Below, in pieces: positions 1-7,007 of a stretch of DNA of 15,733 nucleotides. The stretch is from DATFES01 sp035457725 (GTDB lineage: Bacteria; Pseudomonadota; Alphaproteobacteria; CACIAM-22H2), in the NCBI GenBank assembly GCA_035457725.1, contig DATIBC010000016.1:1-15733 (forward strand), given 5' to 3'. Position 1 is the first letter of the stretch, and each line of letters opens with the position of its first letter. The notes under the pieces were generated by a model. The model was not told the origin of the DNA. It saw only the letters and a list, made by a program, of their open reading frames with translations, and ran no database searches. Position numbers and translations under genes: made by a program.

Positions 1-296
1 ATGTTCTCACGCACCGTCAGCCACGGAAACAGCGTGTACGACTGGAACACCATGCCGCGGTCCGGACCCGGTCGCGTGACCGTCTGGCCGTCGAGCGCGA
101 CCCGGCCGCTCGACGGCGGGGTCAGGCCGGCGACGATGCGCAGCAACGTCGACTTGCCGCAGCCCGACGGCCCCAGAATGGTGATGAAATCGTTGTCCGC
201 CACGGCGAGATCGACCGGCTCGAGTGCGCGCACCGGCGCGTGGCCGGATACGCCGGGAAAGATGCGCGAAACGCCCTCGATTTTGAGCTTGCTCAC
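1..296 (-). CDS. ABC importer ATP-binding protein, NitT/TauT type (partial, 3' end outside window)
   Basis: Cytoplasmic ATPase of a nitrate/sulfonate/taurine-class ABC importer; it would hydrolyse ATP to drive the permease encoded just upstream. Only the first 98 codons are present. The Walker A motif GPSGCGKST lies at residues 42-50, followed by LLRIVAGL and the Q-loop MVFQSYTLFPWLTVREN with the Gln at residue 85. The PWLTVREN wording is typical of the SsuB/TauB/NrtD group. The start is GTG at 296-294, which overlaps the permease stop as GTGA, so translation is probably coupled. Signature, Walker B and H-loop lie beyond the edge. The family is clear; the substrate is not visible. Confidence 0.93.
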   Translation of the reverse strand, partial: MSKLKIEGVSRIFPGVSGHAPVRALEPVDLAVADNDFITILGPSGCGKSTLLRIVAGLTPPSSGRVALDGQTVTRPGPDRGMVFQSYTLFPWLTVREN

Positions 297-1072
297 TTGG
301 CGGCGAACCAGGGGAACAGACGCTCGTTTCCCCACTTGAACATCAGATCGGAGACAAGCCCGATTATGCCGATCATGAAGATGCCGAATATCATCTGCCC
401 GGTGTCGAGAAGCCGTTGCGAATCCATGATCATGTGGCCGATGCCGGATGATGCGCCGATCAATTCGGCGACGATGACGTATGTCCACGCCCAGCCGAGA
501 ACGAGGCGCAGCGCCTCGGCGATTTGCGGCGCCGCCGAAGGCAGCAGAACCCGCCGCACGATCCCCGACGGCCGCGCGCCAAGCGTATAGGCGGCCTCGA
601 CCAGATCCATGCGCGTCGAGCCGACGATCACGGCGACCATCAGCACGATCTGAAACACCGAACCGATGAATATCACCGACAGCTTCTGCGCCTCGCCCAC
701 GCCGGCCCACAAGATGAGCAGCGGGATGAAGGCGGAGGCCGGCAGGTACCGGGCGAACGAAACGAACGGCTCGAAAAACGCCTCGATGGGCTTGAAGGCG
801 CCCATCAGGATGCCGAGCGGCACGGCGACCGCGGCGGCGATGACAAAACCGCCGACCACGCGCCAGATCGTCACTCCGATATCGGCGAGAAAACCGAACT
901 CGACGATGAGCGAGTAGCCGGCCTCGACAGTGCGTAGCGGATCGGCAAGGAACAGCGGCTTGACCAGCCCGCCAAAGGTCGCCGCCGCCCACAGGAGGAC
1001 GAATAGGACGAAGAAAAGTACCCCCAGGGCGACGCGTCGCCCTGGGGGTACGGGTTTCAGCGGCTCGAACAA
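293..1072 (-). CDS. ABC importer permease, SsuC/TauC (BPD_transp_1) family
   Basis: Inner-membrane permease of 259 residues, the usual size for NitT/TauT-type permeases. The first transmembrane segment starts about residue 15 (VALGVLFFVLFVLLWAA); several more follow. The cytoplasmic EAA loop that contacts the ATPase is visible as VEAAYTLGARPSGIVRRVLLP, and the C-terminus WGNERLFPWF is typical of the group. It lies 23 bp downstream of the binding-protein gene and overlaps the ATPase gene by 4 bases. Codons 8-18 are encoded by a perfect 34-bp palindrome followed by a T-rich run, which could reduce transcription of permease and ATPase relative to the binding protein. The frame is intact through the palindrome. 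Confidence 0.95.
   Translation of the reverse strand: MFEPLKPVPPGRRVALGVLFFVLFVLLWAAATFGGLVKPLFLADPLRTVEAGYSLIVEFGFLADIGVTIWRVVGGFVIAAAVAVPLGILMGAFKPIEAFFEPFVSFARYLPASAFIPLLILWAGVGEAQKLSVIFIGSVFQIVLMVAVIVGSTRMDLVEAAYTLGARPSGIVRRVLLPSAAPQIAEALRLVLGWAWTYVIVAELIGASSGIGHMIMDSQRLLDTGQMIFGIFMIGIIGLVSDLMFKWGNERLFPWFAAK
1018..1051 (-). promoter_or_regulatory. perfect 34-bp palindrome, candidate intragenic attenuator hairpin
   Basis: The half-arm GTACCCCCAGGGCGACG is followed directly by its exact reverse complement, giving 34 bases of perfect dyad symmetry; flanking bases do not extend it. In the direction of transcription it is followed at once by TTTTCTT (1017-1011), the layout of an intrinsic terminator. 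It lies 21 nt inside the permease frame and encodes residues V8 to V18. The symmetry and T-run are seen directly. Partial termination or mRNA stabilisation after the binding-protein gene is inference; it could also be a DNA-binding site or chance. Confidence 0.6.
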
Positions 1073-1095
1073 CGGAACCGCCGCCGGCGCCGGCG

Positions 1096-2076
1096 CTACT
1101 TGATGAAGCTGGCGTCGGCCAGTTGCGAGAGGTCCGGCATCTTCTTGATCACGCCGGACTCGAGCAGGATACCCGCCGCGTCCTTCATGAACGGCTGCAT
1201 CGTCTTGGAGAAATAGTCCTGGTTGGCCTTCTTGTCGTACCAGGTGACGCGCGCCGCCGACTTCGCGAAATCATCGGCGCTTTGCTTGACGTCGGCGCCC
1301 ATGATCCGGTTCGACTCGGCGGGGTTCTGCTTAACCAGCTCTAGCGCCTCGAACCATGCGGCGATGACCCCTTGCACGACCTTCGGGTTTTTCTTGATGA
1401 AGTCGGGTTGGAAAGCGAGCGTGTCGATGATCACGCCGGGCGTTTCCGCCGACGAAACGATGATCTTGCCTTCCGGCACCGCTTTCAAGGCGCCGGACAT
1501 ATACGGCTCATAGGTCACCGCGGCGTCGACTTGGCCAGCGGCGAAAGCATTGGCGGCGGGCTGCGGCCCGAGATTGGTCACCTTCACTTCCTTAATCGAC
1601 ATTCCATTCTTCTTGAGCAAGTAATGGAACCAAAAATTGGACACCGCGCCAGGATTGTCGACTCCCACGTTCTTGCCCTTGAGGTCGGCGAACGACTTGA
1701 TCGTGTTCTTGACCAGCACGCCGTCGCCGCCGGTCGAGCTATCGATGATCAACACCTGCGTCACCGGAACGTTCGCCGCGACGTAGGCGATGTGCGTGTC
1801 GATGGTGGTCGATATCGCCTGTACCTCGCCCGCCGCCATCGCGGCATGACGCGCCTGCGGCGGCATCTTCTTGATCTCGAAATCGACGCCGTGCTTTCTG
1901 AACAGGTCCTTCTCTTTGGCGAGCGTAAACGGCGCAAAGCCGGTCCAGCCGCTCATCGCCAGAACGACCTTTGTCGTCGACGCCTGGGCGACCTGTTCGG
2001 CCCAGGCCGACGTTGCCGTCGTCAACGCGATGGCGCCGGCGGCGGCGATCCCAAAGATGTTGCGCATATTCGACAT
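1096..2076 (-). CDS. ABC importer periplasmic substrate-binding protein, SsuA/NMT1 (NitT/TauT) family
   Basis: Periplasmic binding protein that would capture the ligand and deliver it to the permease encoded next. It is 326 residues. The signal peptide runs MSNMRNIFGIAAAGAIAL to TSAWA with likely cleavage after residue 26 (SAWA|EQ). Family traits include an LFRKHGVDFEI segment, FADLKGKNVGVDNPGAVSNF and AAVTYEPYMSGAL. The ATG at 2076 was chosen because an AAGGAGAGGAGG ribosome-binding site lies just upstream and the signal peptide follows directly; the frame stays open further upstream to 2286 but reads as non-coding. First gene of the importer operon. The ligand cannot be determined; sulfonate, nitrate, pyrimidine or aromatic-acid binders all occur in this family. 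Confidence 0.93.
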   Translation of the reverse strand: MSNMRNIFGIAAAGAIALTTATSAWAEQVAQASTTKVVLAMSGWTGFAPFTLAKEKDLFRKHGVDFEIKKMPPQARHAAMAAGEVQAISTTIDTHIAYVAANVPVTQVLIIDSSTGGDGVLVKNTIKSFADLKGKNVGVDNPGAVSNFWFHYLLKKNGMSIKEVKVTNLGPQPAANAFAAGQVDAAVTYEPYMSGALKAVPEGKIIVSSAETPGVIIDTLAFQPDFIKKNPKVVQGVIAAWFEALELVKQNPAESNRIMGADVKQSADDFAKSAARVTWYDKKANQDYFSKTMQPFMKDAAGILLESGVIKKMPDLSQLADASFIK

Positions 2077-2234
2077 GCCTCCTCTCCTTCTCATCTGGTG
2101 TCGCACTATCGCTTTGGCCGACCCCACCGGCCGGGCCGACATTGCGCACCGCCGGAAGCACTCGGCGCTTGCGCGAAACGCGGTTATGGTAGCCGACCCG
2201 AGACATAATACAAGAATTCGCGGCGGCCCAAGCG
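2077..2234. promoter_or_regulatory. divergent intergenic region between ABC operon and kinase/methyltransferase unit
   Basis: 158 bp separate two divergent units. On the minus strand TTGTAT (2213-2208) and TACCAT (2191-2186) are 16 bp apart and could be a weak promoter for the ABC operon. No clear promoter for the plus-strand unit and no riboswitch consensus was recognised. The boxes are weak matches and the call is tentative. Confidence 0.3.
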
Positions 2235-3086
2235 ATGCCCGACCCCGCGTCACCACGCCCGTCGCGCGGGCGCGTCGCGGCGCCAAAGATCCTCGCCGTC
2301 GGCGTCACCCTCCTCGATCATGCGTCCGCCGTCGATAGTCTACCGGCCGCTGGCCGTAAGCGGCTCGCTTATGCGCAAACGACGGTCGGCGGCGGCATGG
2401 CCGCCAACGCAGCGGTCGCCGTGGCGCGGCTGGACGGCAATGCGAGCTTCTGGGGGCGCGTCGGCGACGATGACATTGGCCGCGAAATCGCGCACCGGCT
2501 CGCCCGCGAGAATGTCGATGTCGCCGATCCGCGATGCCTCGCGGGCGCGCGGTCTCCGGTCTCGGCGATCATTGTCGATCGTGGCGGCGAGCGGTAGGTG
2601 ACGCCTTACATCGATGCCTCGCTCGACGCCGATCCATCGTGGCTGGCGCTCGAGAGGATCACCGAATACGCGGCCGTGCTGGCGGACGTGCGATGGGCTG
2701 TGGCGTCGCATATCGTGTTCTCGCGTGCCGGCCTCGTTCGCTTTAGCGGCGTGGACGATGTTTCGGCGGCGCTCCATGCCGTCGCTAGCCGATTTACGGC
2801 GTTCGTGACCGTAACGCTTGGCGCCGAAGGCTGTGCTTGGCGCAGCGGCAGGGCAATTCATCGCTATTCCGCGCCGAGAGTCGCCGTGGTCGACACGTTT
2901 GGCGCCGGCGATGCCTTTCACGACGCGTTCGCGCTGGCGATCGCCGAAGGCATGCCGGTGGAAGACACCCTTGCGTTCGCCAATGCGGCAGCGGCGTTGA
3001 AGTGCGCCCGCTTCGGAGGTATAGCGGGAGCGCCGACGCGCGGCGAGGTCTATGCCCTTACAGCCAAGACGAAGGAGACGTCATGA
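2235..3086 (+). pseudogene. PfkB (ribokinase-like) sugar kinase, interrupted by in-frame TAG and lacking an internal segment
   Basis: A PfkB carbohydrate kinase phosphorylates a sugar or nucleoside with ATP in the cytoplasm. The N-terminal part (2235-2594) has ILAVGVTLLDH, the substrate-site glycines TTVGGGMAANAAVAVARL and WGRVGDDDIG. After GGER at 2592-2594 comes TAG (2595-2597), and the same frame continues as VTPYIDASLDADP to the C-terminal ATP site DTFGAGDAFHDAF, with the catalytic-base Asp of GAGD at 2910-2912. VLADVRW is joined directly to AVASHIVFS; relatives normally carry roughly 25-30 residues there, so an internal deletion is likely. With the stop ignored the product is about 283 residues against about 300 for the family. 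Codon use outside the lesions still looks coding, so decay appears recent. No strong ribosome-binding site was seen at the start. The sugar is unknown. Confidence 0.8.
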
Positions 3087-3910
3087 CCACCGAGCAGGTC
3101 GTCGCCCAGCACTATACGCACGGCTCGCTCGAAGGGGCGATTCTCGATGCGGTCGCCGCTTCGGGCAAAGACATGCAGCGGCTCGAGCCCGCCGACCTCG
3201 CGCCGGTGGACGAATTCCATATCGGCGGGCGGCAAGCGACCGTCGACTTCGCCGGCCAGTTCGGCGTCAGCCGCGGCATGCGGCTTCTCGACGTCGGCAG
3301 CGGGATCGGCGGGCCGGCGCGTTATTTCGCTCATGAGCATGGTTGCCACGTCACAGGAATCGACCTTACCGAGGAATATGTCCGTGTCGCCGAGGCGCTG
3401 ACGCGCCGCGTCGGCCTGGCGGAGCGGGTAAGCTTCCGGCACGGCAGCGCGCTGTCTCTGCCATTCGACGCCAATTCGTTTGACGGCGCATACATGCTCC
3501 ACGTCGGAATGAATATTTCCGACAAGCCGGCCCTGTTCGCCGAGGTCAGGCGCGTGTTGAAGCCAAGTGGCGTGTTCGGAATCTACGACGTCATGCGGAC
3601 CAATGACGGCGACTTGACGTTTCCCGTGCCATGGGCGGCGCGGCCCGATAGCAGCTTCTTGGCCGATGTGGCGACCTACCGCCGGATGCTCGAGGGGGCG
3701 GGATTCGCCGTCGAACGGGAACGCGAGCGTCGCGCGTTCGCCATCGATTTCTTTCGCCAAATGCGGGCCCGCTTCGCCGCAAGCGGGCCGCCAGCGCTTG
3801 GATTGCATATCGTGATGGGCGCTGATTTTTCCCGGAAAATCGCCAACATGCTGGCGACCATCGAGGCCGGAATCATCGCGCCGATCGAAATCATCGCGCG
3901 CGCGCCATGA
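3083..3910 (+). CDS. class I SAM-dependent methyltransferase (Methyltransf_11/25-like)
   Basis: Predicted soluble methyltransferase of 275 residues that transfers the methyl group of S-adenosylmethionine to a small molecule. Motif I LLDVGSGIGGPARYFA is at residues 68-83. The acidic residue for the SAM ribose is D94 (VTGIDLTEEY), followed by SALSLPFDANSFDGAY and the strand after VRRVLKPSGVFGIYDV. The GSGIGGPARY wording recalls sarcosine/dimethylglycine and related small-molecule methyltransferases, but the substrate is not settled. The ATG is preceded by GAAGGAGACGTC and overlaps the kinase stop as ATGA. With its own strong ribosome-binding site it may still be translated although the kinase is broken. 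It ends 10 bp from the convergent TerB-like gene. Confidence 0.9.
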   Translation: MTTEQVVAQHYTHGSLEGAILDAVAASGKDMQRLEPADLAPVDEFHIGGRQATVDFAGQFGVSRGMRLLDVGSGIGGPARYFAHEHGCHVTGIDLTEEYVRVAEALTRRVGLAERVSFRHGSALSLPFDANSFDGAYMLHVGMNISDKPALFAEVRRVLKPSGVFGIYDVMRTNDGDLTFPVPWAARPDSSFLADVATYRRMLEGAGFAVERERERRAFAIDFFRQMRARFAASGPPALGLHIVMGADFSRKIANMLATIEAGIIAPIEIIARAP

Positions 3911-3920
3911 GGTCGCGCGG

Positions 3921-4373
3921 TCAGCCCGCCAGCCCCAACCGCCGCTTTACTCGCTGCCGGGCTGCGCCGCGATCGCGATCGGGAAGATAGATCAGCTCGC
4001 CGATGCGGCGCAGAAGGCTGTCCTCATGCGCGTGCAGCTCGCCATCGGCGTAGATCACTTCGCAGATCATTTCAACCAGCTCGATGCGTTCTTCGTGCGC
4101 AAAGCTGCGGCCGATGACGCGAGTGAACTTGAACAGCTGCGTCGATTCGGCGGACGCGCTCTCGGCGTCCGACAGCAATTCGGCCGCTTCATCGTGAGAA
4201 AGCGCGAAGCGGCGCTCGAGCGCGGCGAGTATCGCCCGCCGCTCGCCCGGCGTCATCGCGCCATCGAGGACCGCCGCCTCGACCAATAGCGCCGCCGCCG
4301 CAAGCTGAAGTTCGTCGCGCCGGTGGCGCGGCGCGGCGGGGGTCGAAAAGAGGTCGCGCAGCCGCTGCAACAT
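3921..4373 (-). CDS. TerB-like (tellurite-resistance TerB family) protein
   Basis: A 150-residue, largely helical cytoplasmic protein of the TerB-like family (COG4103 type). Two similar acidic segments are visible: VEAAVLDGAMTPGERRAIL near residues 32-50 and CEVIYADGELHAHEDSLLRRIG near 103-124, matching the repeated helix-loop-helix of TerB that can bind divalent metal. The 18-residue N-terminus and the basic tail RQRVKRRLGLAG flank the domain. Members of this group are mostly uncharacterised, and a tellurite role should not be assumed from one stand-alone gene. It is divergent from the DUF938 gene, with 88 bp between them. No clear ribosome-binding site was seen upstream of the chosen ATG. 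Confidence 0.82.
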   Translation of the reverse strand: MLQRLRDLFSTPAAPRHRRDELQLAAAALLVEAAVLDGAMTPGERRAILAALERRFALSHDEAAELLSDAESASAESTQLFKFTRVIGRSFAHEERIELVEMICEVIYADGELHAHEDSLLRRIGELIYLPDRDRGAARQRVKRRLGLAG

Positions 4374-4461
4374 GGCACGCGGCCTAGCACGAAGCCATGC
4401 CGGCGATCAACCGCCCTCGACCTTGTCGCCAGGGGCGCGGGCGGCATAGTCTGGCGATGTC

Positions 4462-5097
4462 ATGAACTCTTCCGACACTTTCGACGCGCGCCGCTTCGCG
4501 CCAGCCACGGTGCGCAACCGCGAGCCGATCTGCGACGTTCTGCGACGCGTGCTGCCGCCGCGCGGCCTGATCTTGGAGATCGCCAGCGGCTCGGGCGAGC
4601 ACGTGGTTTTCTTCGCCCGAGAGCTGCCAAAGCTGACATGGCAACCCAGCGATCCGGACCCGCAAGCGCGCGCCTCGATCGCCGCCTGGGTGCGCACCGC
4701 CGGCGCCTTCAACGTCCGCCCGCCTCTCGACCTTGACGTCGGGGAGGCGCCGTGGTCGATCGTTCGCGCCGACGCCGTCATCTGCATCAACATGGCGCAT
4801 GTCTCGCCCTGGGGTTCGACCCTGGCCCTGTTCGCCGGATCAGCCGACATTCTTCCGCCGGATGCGCTCCTCTACCTCTATGGTCCCTTCAAGCGCGGCG
4901 GCGTCCACACCGCTCAGACGAACCAAAGTTTCGACGACGATCTCCGTTCGCAGAATCCCGAATGGGGCGTACGCGACATGGAGGACGTGATCGCGGCCGC
5001 CGCCGCCGCAGGGTTCCGTCACCACGAAACAGTGCCGATGCCGGCCAACAACTTTTCGTTGATCTTCCGGCGTCAACGGCCGAGGGCGCGGCCCTAG
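4462..5097 (+). CDS. DUF938 family SAM-dependent methyltransferase-like protein
   Basis: A 211-residue protein of the DUF938 family, a widespread Rossmann-fold methyltransferase-like group related to eukaryotic METTL26, with unknown substrate. Diagnostic features are the N-terminal RRFAPATVRNREPICDVL, the SAM loop ILEIASGSGEHVVFFARELP (residues 37-56), WQPSDPDPQARASI, CINMAHVSPW and LYLYGPFKRGG, then NPEWGVRDMEDV and the C-terminal PANNFSLIFRR. The length is normal and the gene looks intact. It appears monocistronic and converges on dctM with a 45-bp gap. The ribosome-binding site is weak; the start is supported by family length. Confidence 0.9.
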   Translation: MNSSDTFDARRFAPATVRNREPICDVLRRVLPPRGLILEIASGSGEHVVFFARELPKLTWQPSDPDPQARASIAAWVRTAGAFNVRPPLDLDVGEAPWSIVRADAVICINMAHVSPWGSTLALFAGSADILPPDALLYLYGPFKRGGVHTAQTNQSFDDDLRSQNPEWGVRDMEDVIAAAAAAGFRHHETVPMPANNFSLIFRRQRPRARP

Positions 5098-5142
5098 CAG
5101 GGATGTCGCGCGGCCATTCGTGCCATGTCGGCCGCCGAGCGC

Positions 5143-6459
5143 TCAGCCAATCAGCAGGCGGGGAAGCCACGTCGCGATCGGCGAGTAGAAGAAAATCAGC
5201 GCCAACACCATTAGCCCGAAAATCACGTAAGGCGTGACCGCTGCGAATATTTCGTTCATCGTGATTTGCGGCGGGGCCACGCCTTTCATCGTGAACAGCA
5301 GCAGCCCGAATGGCGGCGTCAGCAGCCCAAGCTGCATGCAAATCAGAAACATGACGCCGAACCAAAGCGGGTCGACGCCAAGCATCTGCACCAACGGCAT
5401 GAAGAACGGAAGCGTTATCAGCATCATGCTGACCTGATCGACGAAACAGCCGAGAAACAGCAGGATGAGCAGCATTCCGAGAATGACCAACGCAGCCGGC
5501 AGCGCTTGTCCGGCGATGAGCTGGACCAACCCAGTCGCGGCGCCGGAAAAACTCAGGATCTGCGAAAACGTCGTCGCGCCGACGATGATGAACAGGATCA
5601 CGCCCGAGATCGCCGCCGTTCCCAACAACGCCGCCATCAGATTCCGCATCGAAAGCGCGCGATAGAGCGCGGCCACCGCGACTGTCGCCACCGCGCCCAG
5701 CGCCGCCGATTCGGTTGGCGTCGCCCAGCCTGCCGACATCGCGCCGATCACGAAGGCGAAAATCAGGAAAAGCGGCGCGACGTGCGTGATGAGCGGCCGC
5801 CAGCGAGCCCATCCGCGTATGTCCGGGAAGTCATCCTGTGGCGCGAGGTCCGGCCGCAGATACACGCGCAGCATGATATAGCCGACGAAAATCGCGCTAA
5901 GCAGCGCTCCAGGAAGAATTCCAGCGATGAGGAGCTGCGAGATCGAAATGCCGGCCAGGCTGCCCAGAAGCACCGTCAGGGCCGACGGTGGGATGAGCAT
6001 ATCGACGCCGCCGATTGCCATGATCGGGCCCATCGCCATCTTCGGGCTGTAGCCGCGTTTGAGCATCTCGGGTAGAAGCAGGCTGCCCAGCATCGCCGTC
6101 GTCGCGACGGTGGAGCCGGAAATCGCCGAGAACACCGTGCCGGCGACGACCGCGACCACCGCAAGCCGACCGGGAACCCGGCGAATGACCAGTTCGATCG
6201 CCTCGATCGCCTTGAGCGCGACGCCGGTGTGGAAGAGCACCTCGCCCATCAGCACGAAGAACGGGATCGGCGTCAGCGAGAAGCTGCTGACCGAGGCGAT
6301 GGCGTTGCGCGATAGCTGCATCAGCCCACGCTCGCCGCCGAGAAAGACGAGTGCCCCCAGTATATTCACGCCGAAGAAGGCGAACGCGACCGGAACGCCC
6401 AGGAGCATCAGGCTGCTCAAGCATCCGAGCAGCAACGCCAGGGCGATTTGCCAGCTCAC
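5143..6459 (-). CDS. dctM: TRAP transporter large permease subunit
   Basis: Main membrane subunit of a TRAP importer, using an ion gradient to take up the ligand delivered by DctP. It is 438 residues with about a dozen hydrophobic segments. Family hallmarks are PVAFAFFGVNILGALVF, TPIPFFVLMGEVLFHTG, AGTVFSAISGSTVATTAMLG, GGVDMLIPPSALTVLLG, GWATPTESAALGA, DQVSMMLITLPFFMPL and LLTPPFGLLLFTMKG. The GTG at 6459 was chosen because it overlaps the dctQ stop as GTGA and leads straight into the first transmembrane helix. The frame is open upstream, but that stretch is antisense-like and overlaps dctQ. Last gene of the ior-dct operon. Confidence 0.95.
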   Translation of the reverse strand: MSWQIALALLLGCLSSLMLLGVPVAFAFFGVNILGALVFLGGERGLMQLSRNAIASVSSFSLTPIPFFVLMGEVLFHTGVALKAIEAIELVIRRVPGRLAVVAVVAGTVFSAISGSTVATTAMLGSLLLPEMLKRGYSPKMAMGPIMAIGGVDMLIPPSALTVLLGSLAGISISQLLIAGILPGALLSAIFVGYIMLRVYLRPDLAPQDDFPDIRGWARWRPLITHVAPLFLIFAFVIGAMSAGWATPTESAALGAVATVAVAALYRALSMRNLMAALLGTAAISGVILFIIVGATTFSQILSFSGAATGLVQLIAGQALPAALVILGMLLILLFLGCFVDQVSMMLITLPFFMPLVQMLGVDPLWFGVMFLICMQLGLLTPPFGLLLFTMKGVAPPQITMNEIFAAVTPYVIFGLMVLALIFFYSPIATWLPRLLIG

Positions 6460-6938
6460 GCGCCACCGCCTCGGCTCGCCAACCGCCGGATGAATTCGAT
6501 GCTCATGAGCGCGCCAGCTGCGGGAAGCGGAACGAACAGCCACCATTCGGGAAAGACGAGCGTCTTGATCACCTGCGCGCCGATCGAGCGCGCATCGACG
6601 ATGATCGCCAGCCCGTACCAGACGAACACAAAGCTGATCGCCAAGCCGATCAGGTTGGCCAGTACGCCGCAGGTATGCGCCGCCGCCGGTGACAGCGCGC
6701 TTACCAATACCTCCATCCGCACGTGCTCGGCGCGATGCAGCAGCCACGGCGCGGCTAGAAACGTCGCCGCAGGCATCGCGTACTCGGTCAATTCGACGAT
6801 CCACGGCAGCTGCCCGAACTGGATGTTCCGCGATACGACGTCCCAACTCACCAGGACCGTCATCGTCGCGAAAATCAGCGCGGAAGTGACGCCGCACAAA
6901 TTCACCAACCGGCGATAGAAAACATCGACGGATTTCAT
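6456..6938 (-). CDS. dctQ: TRAP transporter small permease subunit
   Basis: Small four-helix membrane subunit that pairs with DctM. About 160 residues from MKSVDVFYRRL. Hydrophobic segments lie near residues 13-35 (ALIFATMTVLVSWDVVSRN), 45-65, 85-110 (CGVLANLIGLAISFVFVWYGLAIIV) and 125-150 (WWLFVPLPAAGALMSIEFIRRL). The patterns WDVVSRN and PEWWLFVPLPAGA-like are typical of DctQ. An upstream in-frame ATG at 6959 would add seven residues; neither start has a convincing ribosome-binding site, and 6938 is preferred only because it fits the usual short N-terminus. It overlaps dctM by 4 bases and is separated from dctP by a GC-rich hairpin. Confidence 0.9.
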   Translation of the reverse strand: MKSVDVFYRRLVNLCGVTSALIFATMTVLVSWDVVSRNIQFGQLPWIVELTEYAMPAATFLAAPWLLHRAEHVRMEVLVSALSPAAAHTCGVLANLIGLAISFVFVWYGLAIIVDARSIGAQVIKTLVFPEWWLFVPLPAAGALMSIEFIRRLASRGGGA

Positions 6939-6972
6939 GGACGGCCCATGGCACAGCATCGGCGCCGCGCGC

Positions 6973-6996
6973 GGGCGGCGCCCAAGCGCGCCGCCC
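6973..6996 (-). promoter_or_regulatory. dctP-dctQ intergenic GC-rich hairpin
   Basis: Arms GGGCGGCGC and GCGCCGCCC (9 bp, perfect) enclose a 6-base loop, just after the dctP stop. There is no T-run, so it is not a standard terminator. Hairpins after binding-protein genes often stabilise the upstream mRNA or limit read-through, which would raise DctP over the membrane subunits. The structure is seen; the role is inference. Confidence 0.5.
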
Positions 6997-7007
6997 GAGA
7001 TTGACGC

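Noticed and set aside
2595..2597. TAG in the kinase as recoding (pyrrolysine or suppressed amber), suggested by the neighbouring methyltransferase
   Set aside because: The kinase family has no known pyrrolysine member, a second lesion is present in the same gene, no Pyl genes are seen, and the methyltransferase is of SAM class I rather than the MttB type.
5078..5093. GGCCG-AGGGCG-CGGCC dyad at the end of the DUF938 gene as a terminator between the convergent genes
   Set aside because: Stem of only 5 bp, inside the coding region, without a T-run on either side.
6460..6954. Extended N-terminus for the DctM frame upstream of the GTG at 6459
   Set aside because: The extension overlaps dctQ in another frame, is Arg-rich with no membrane helix, and DctM proteins normally begin directly with the first hydrophobic segment.
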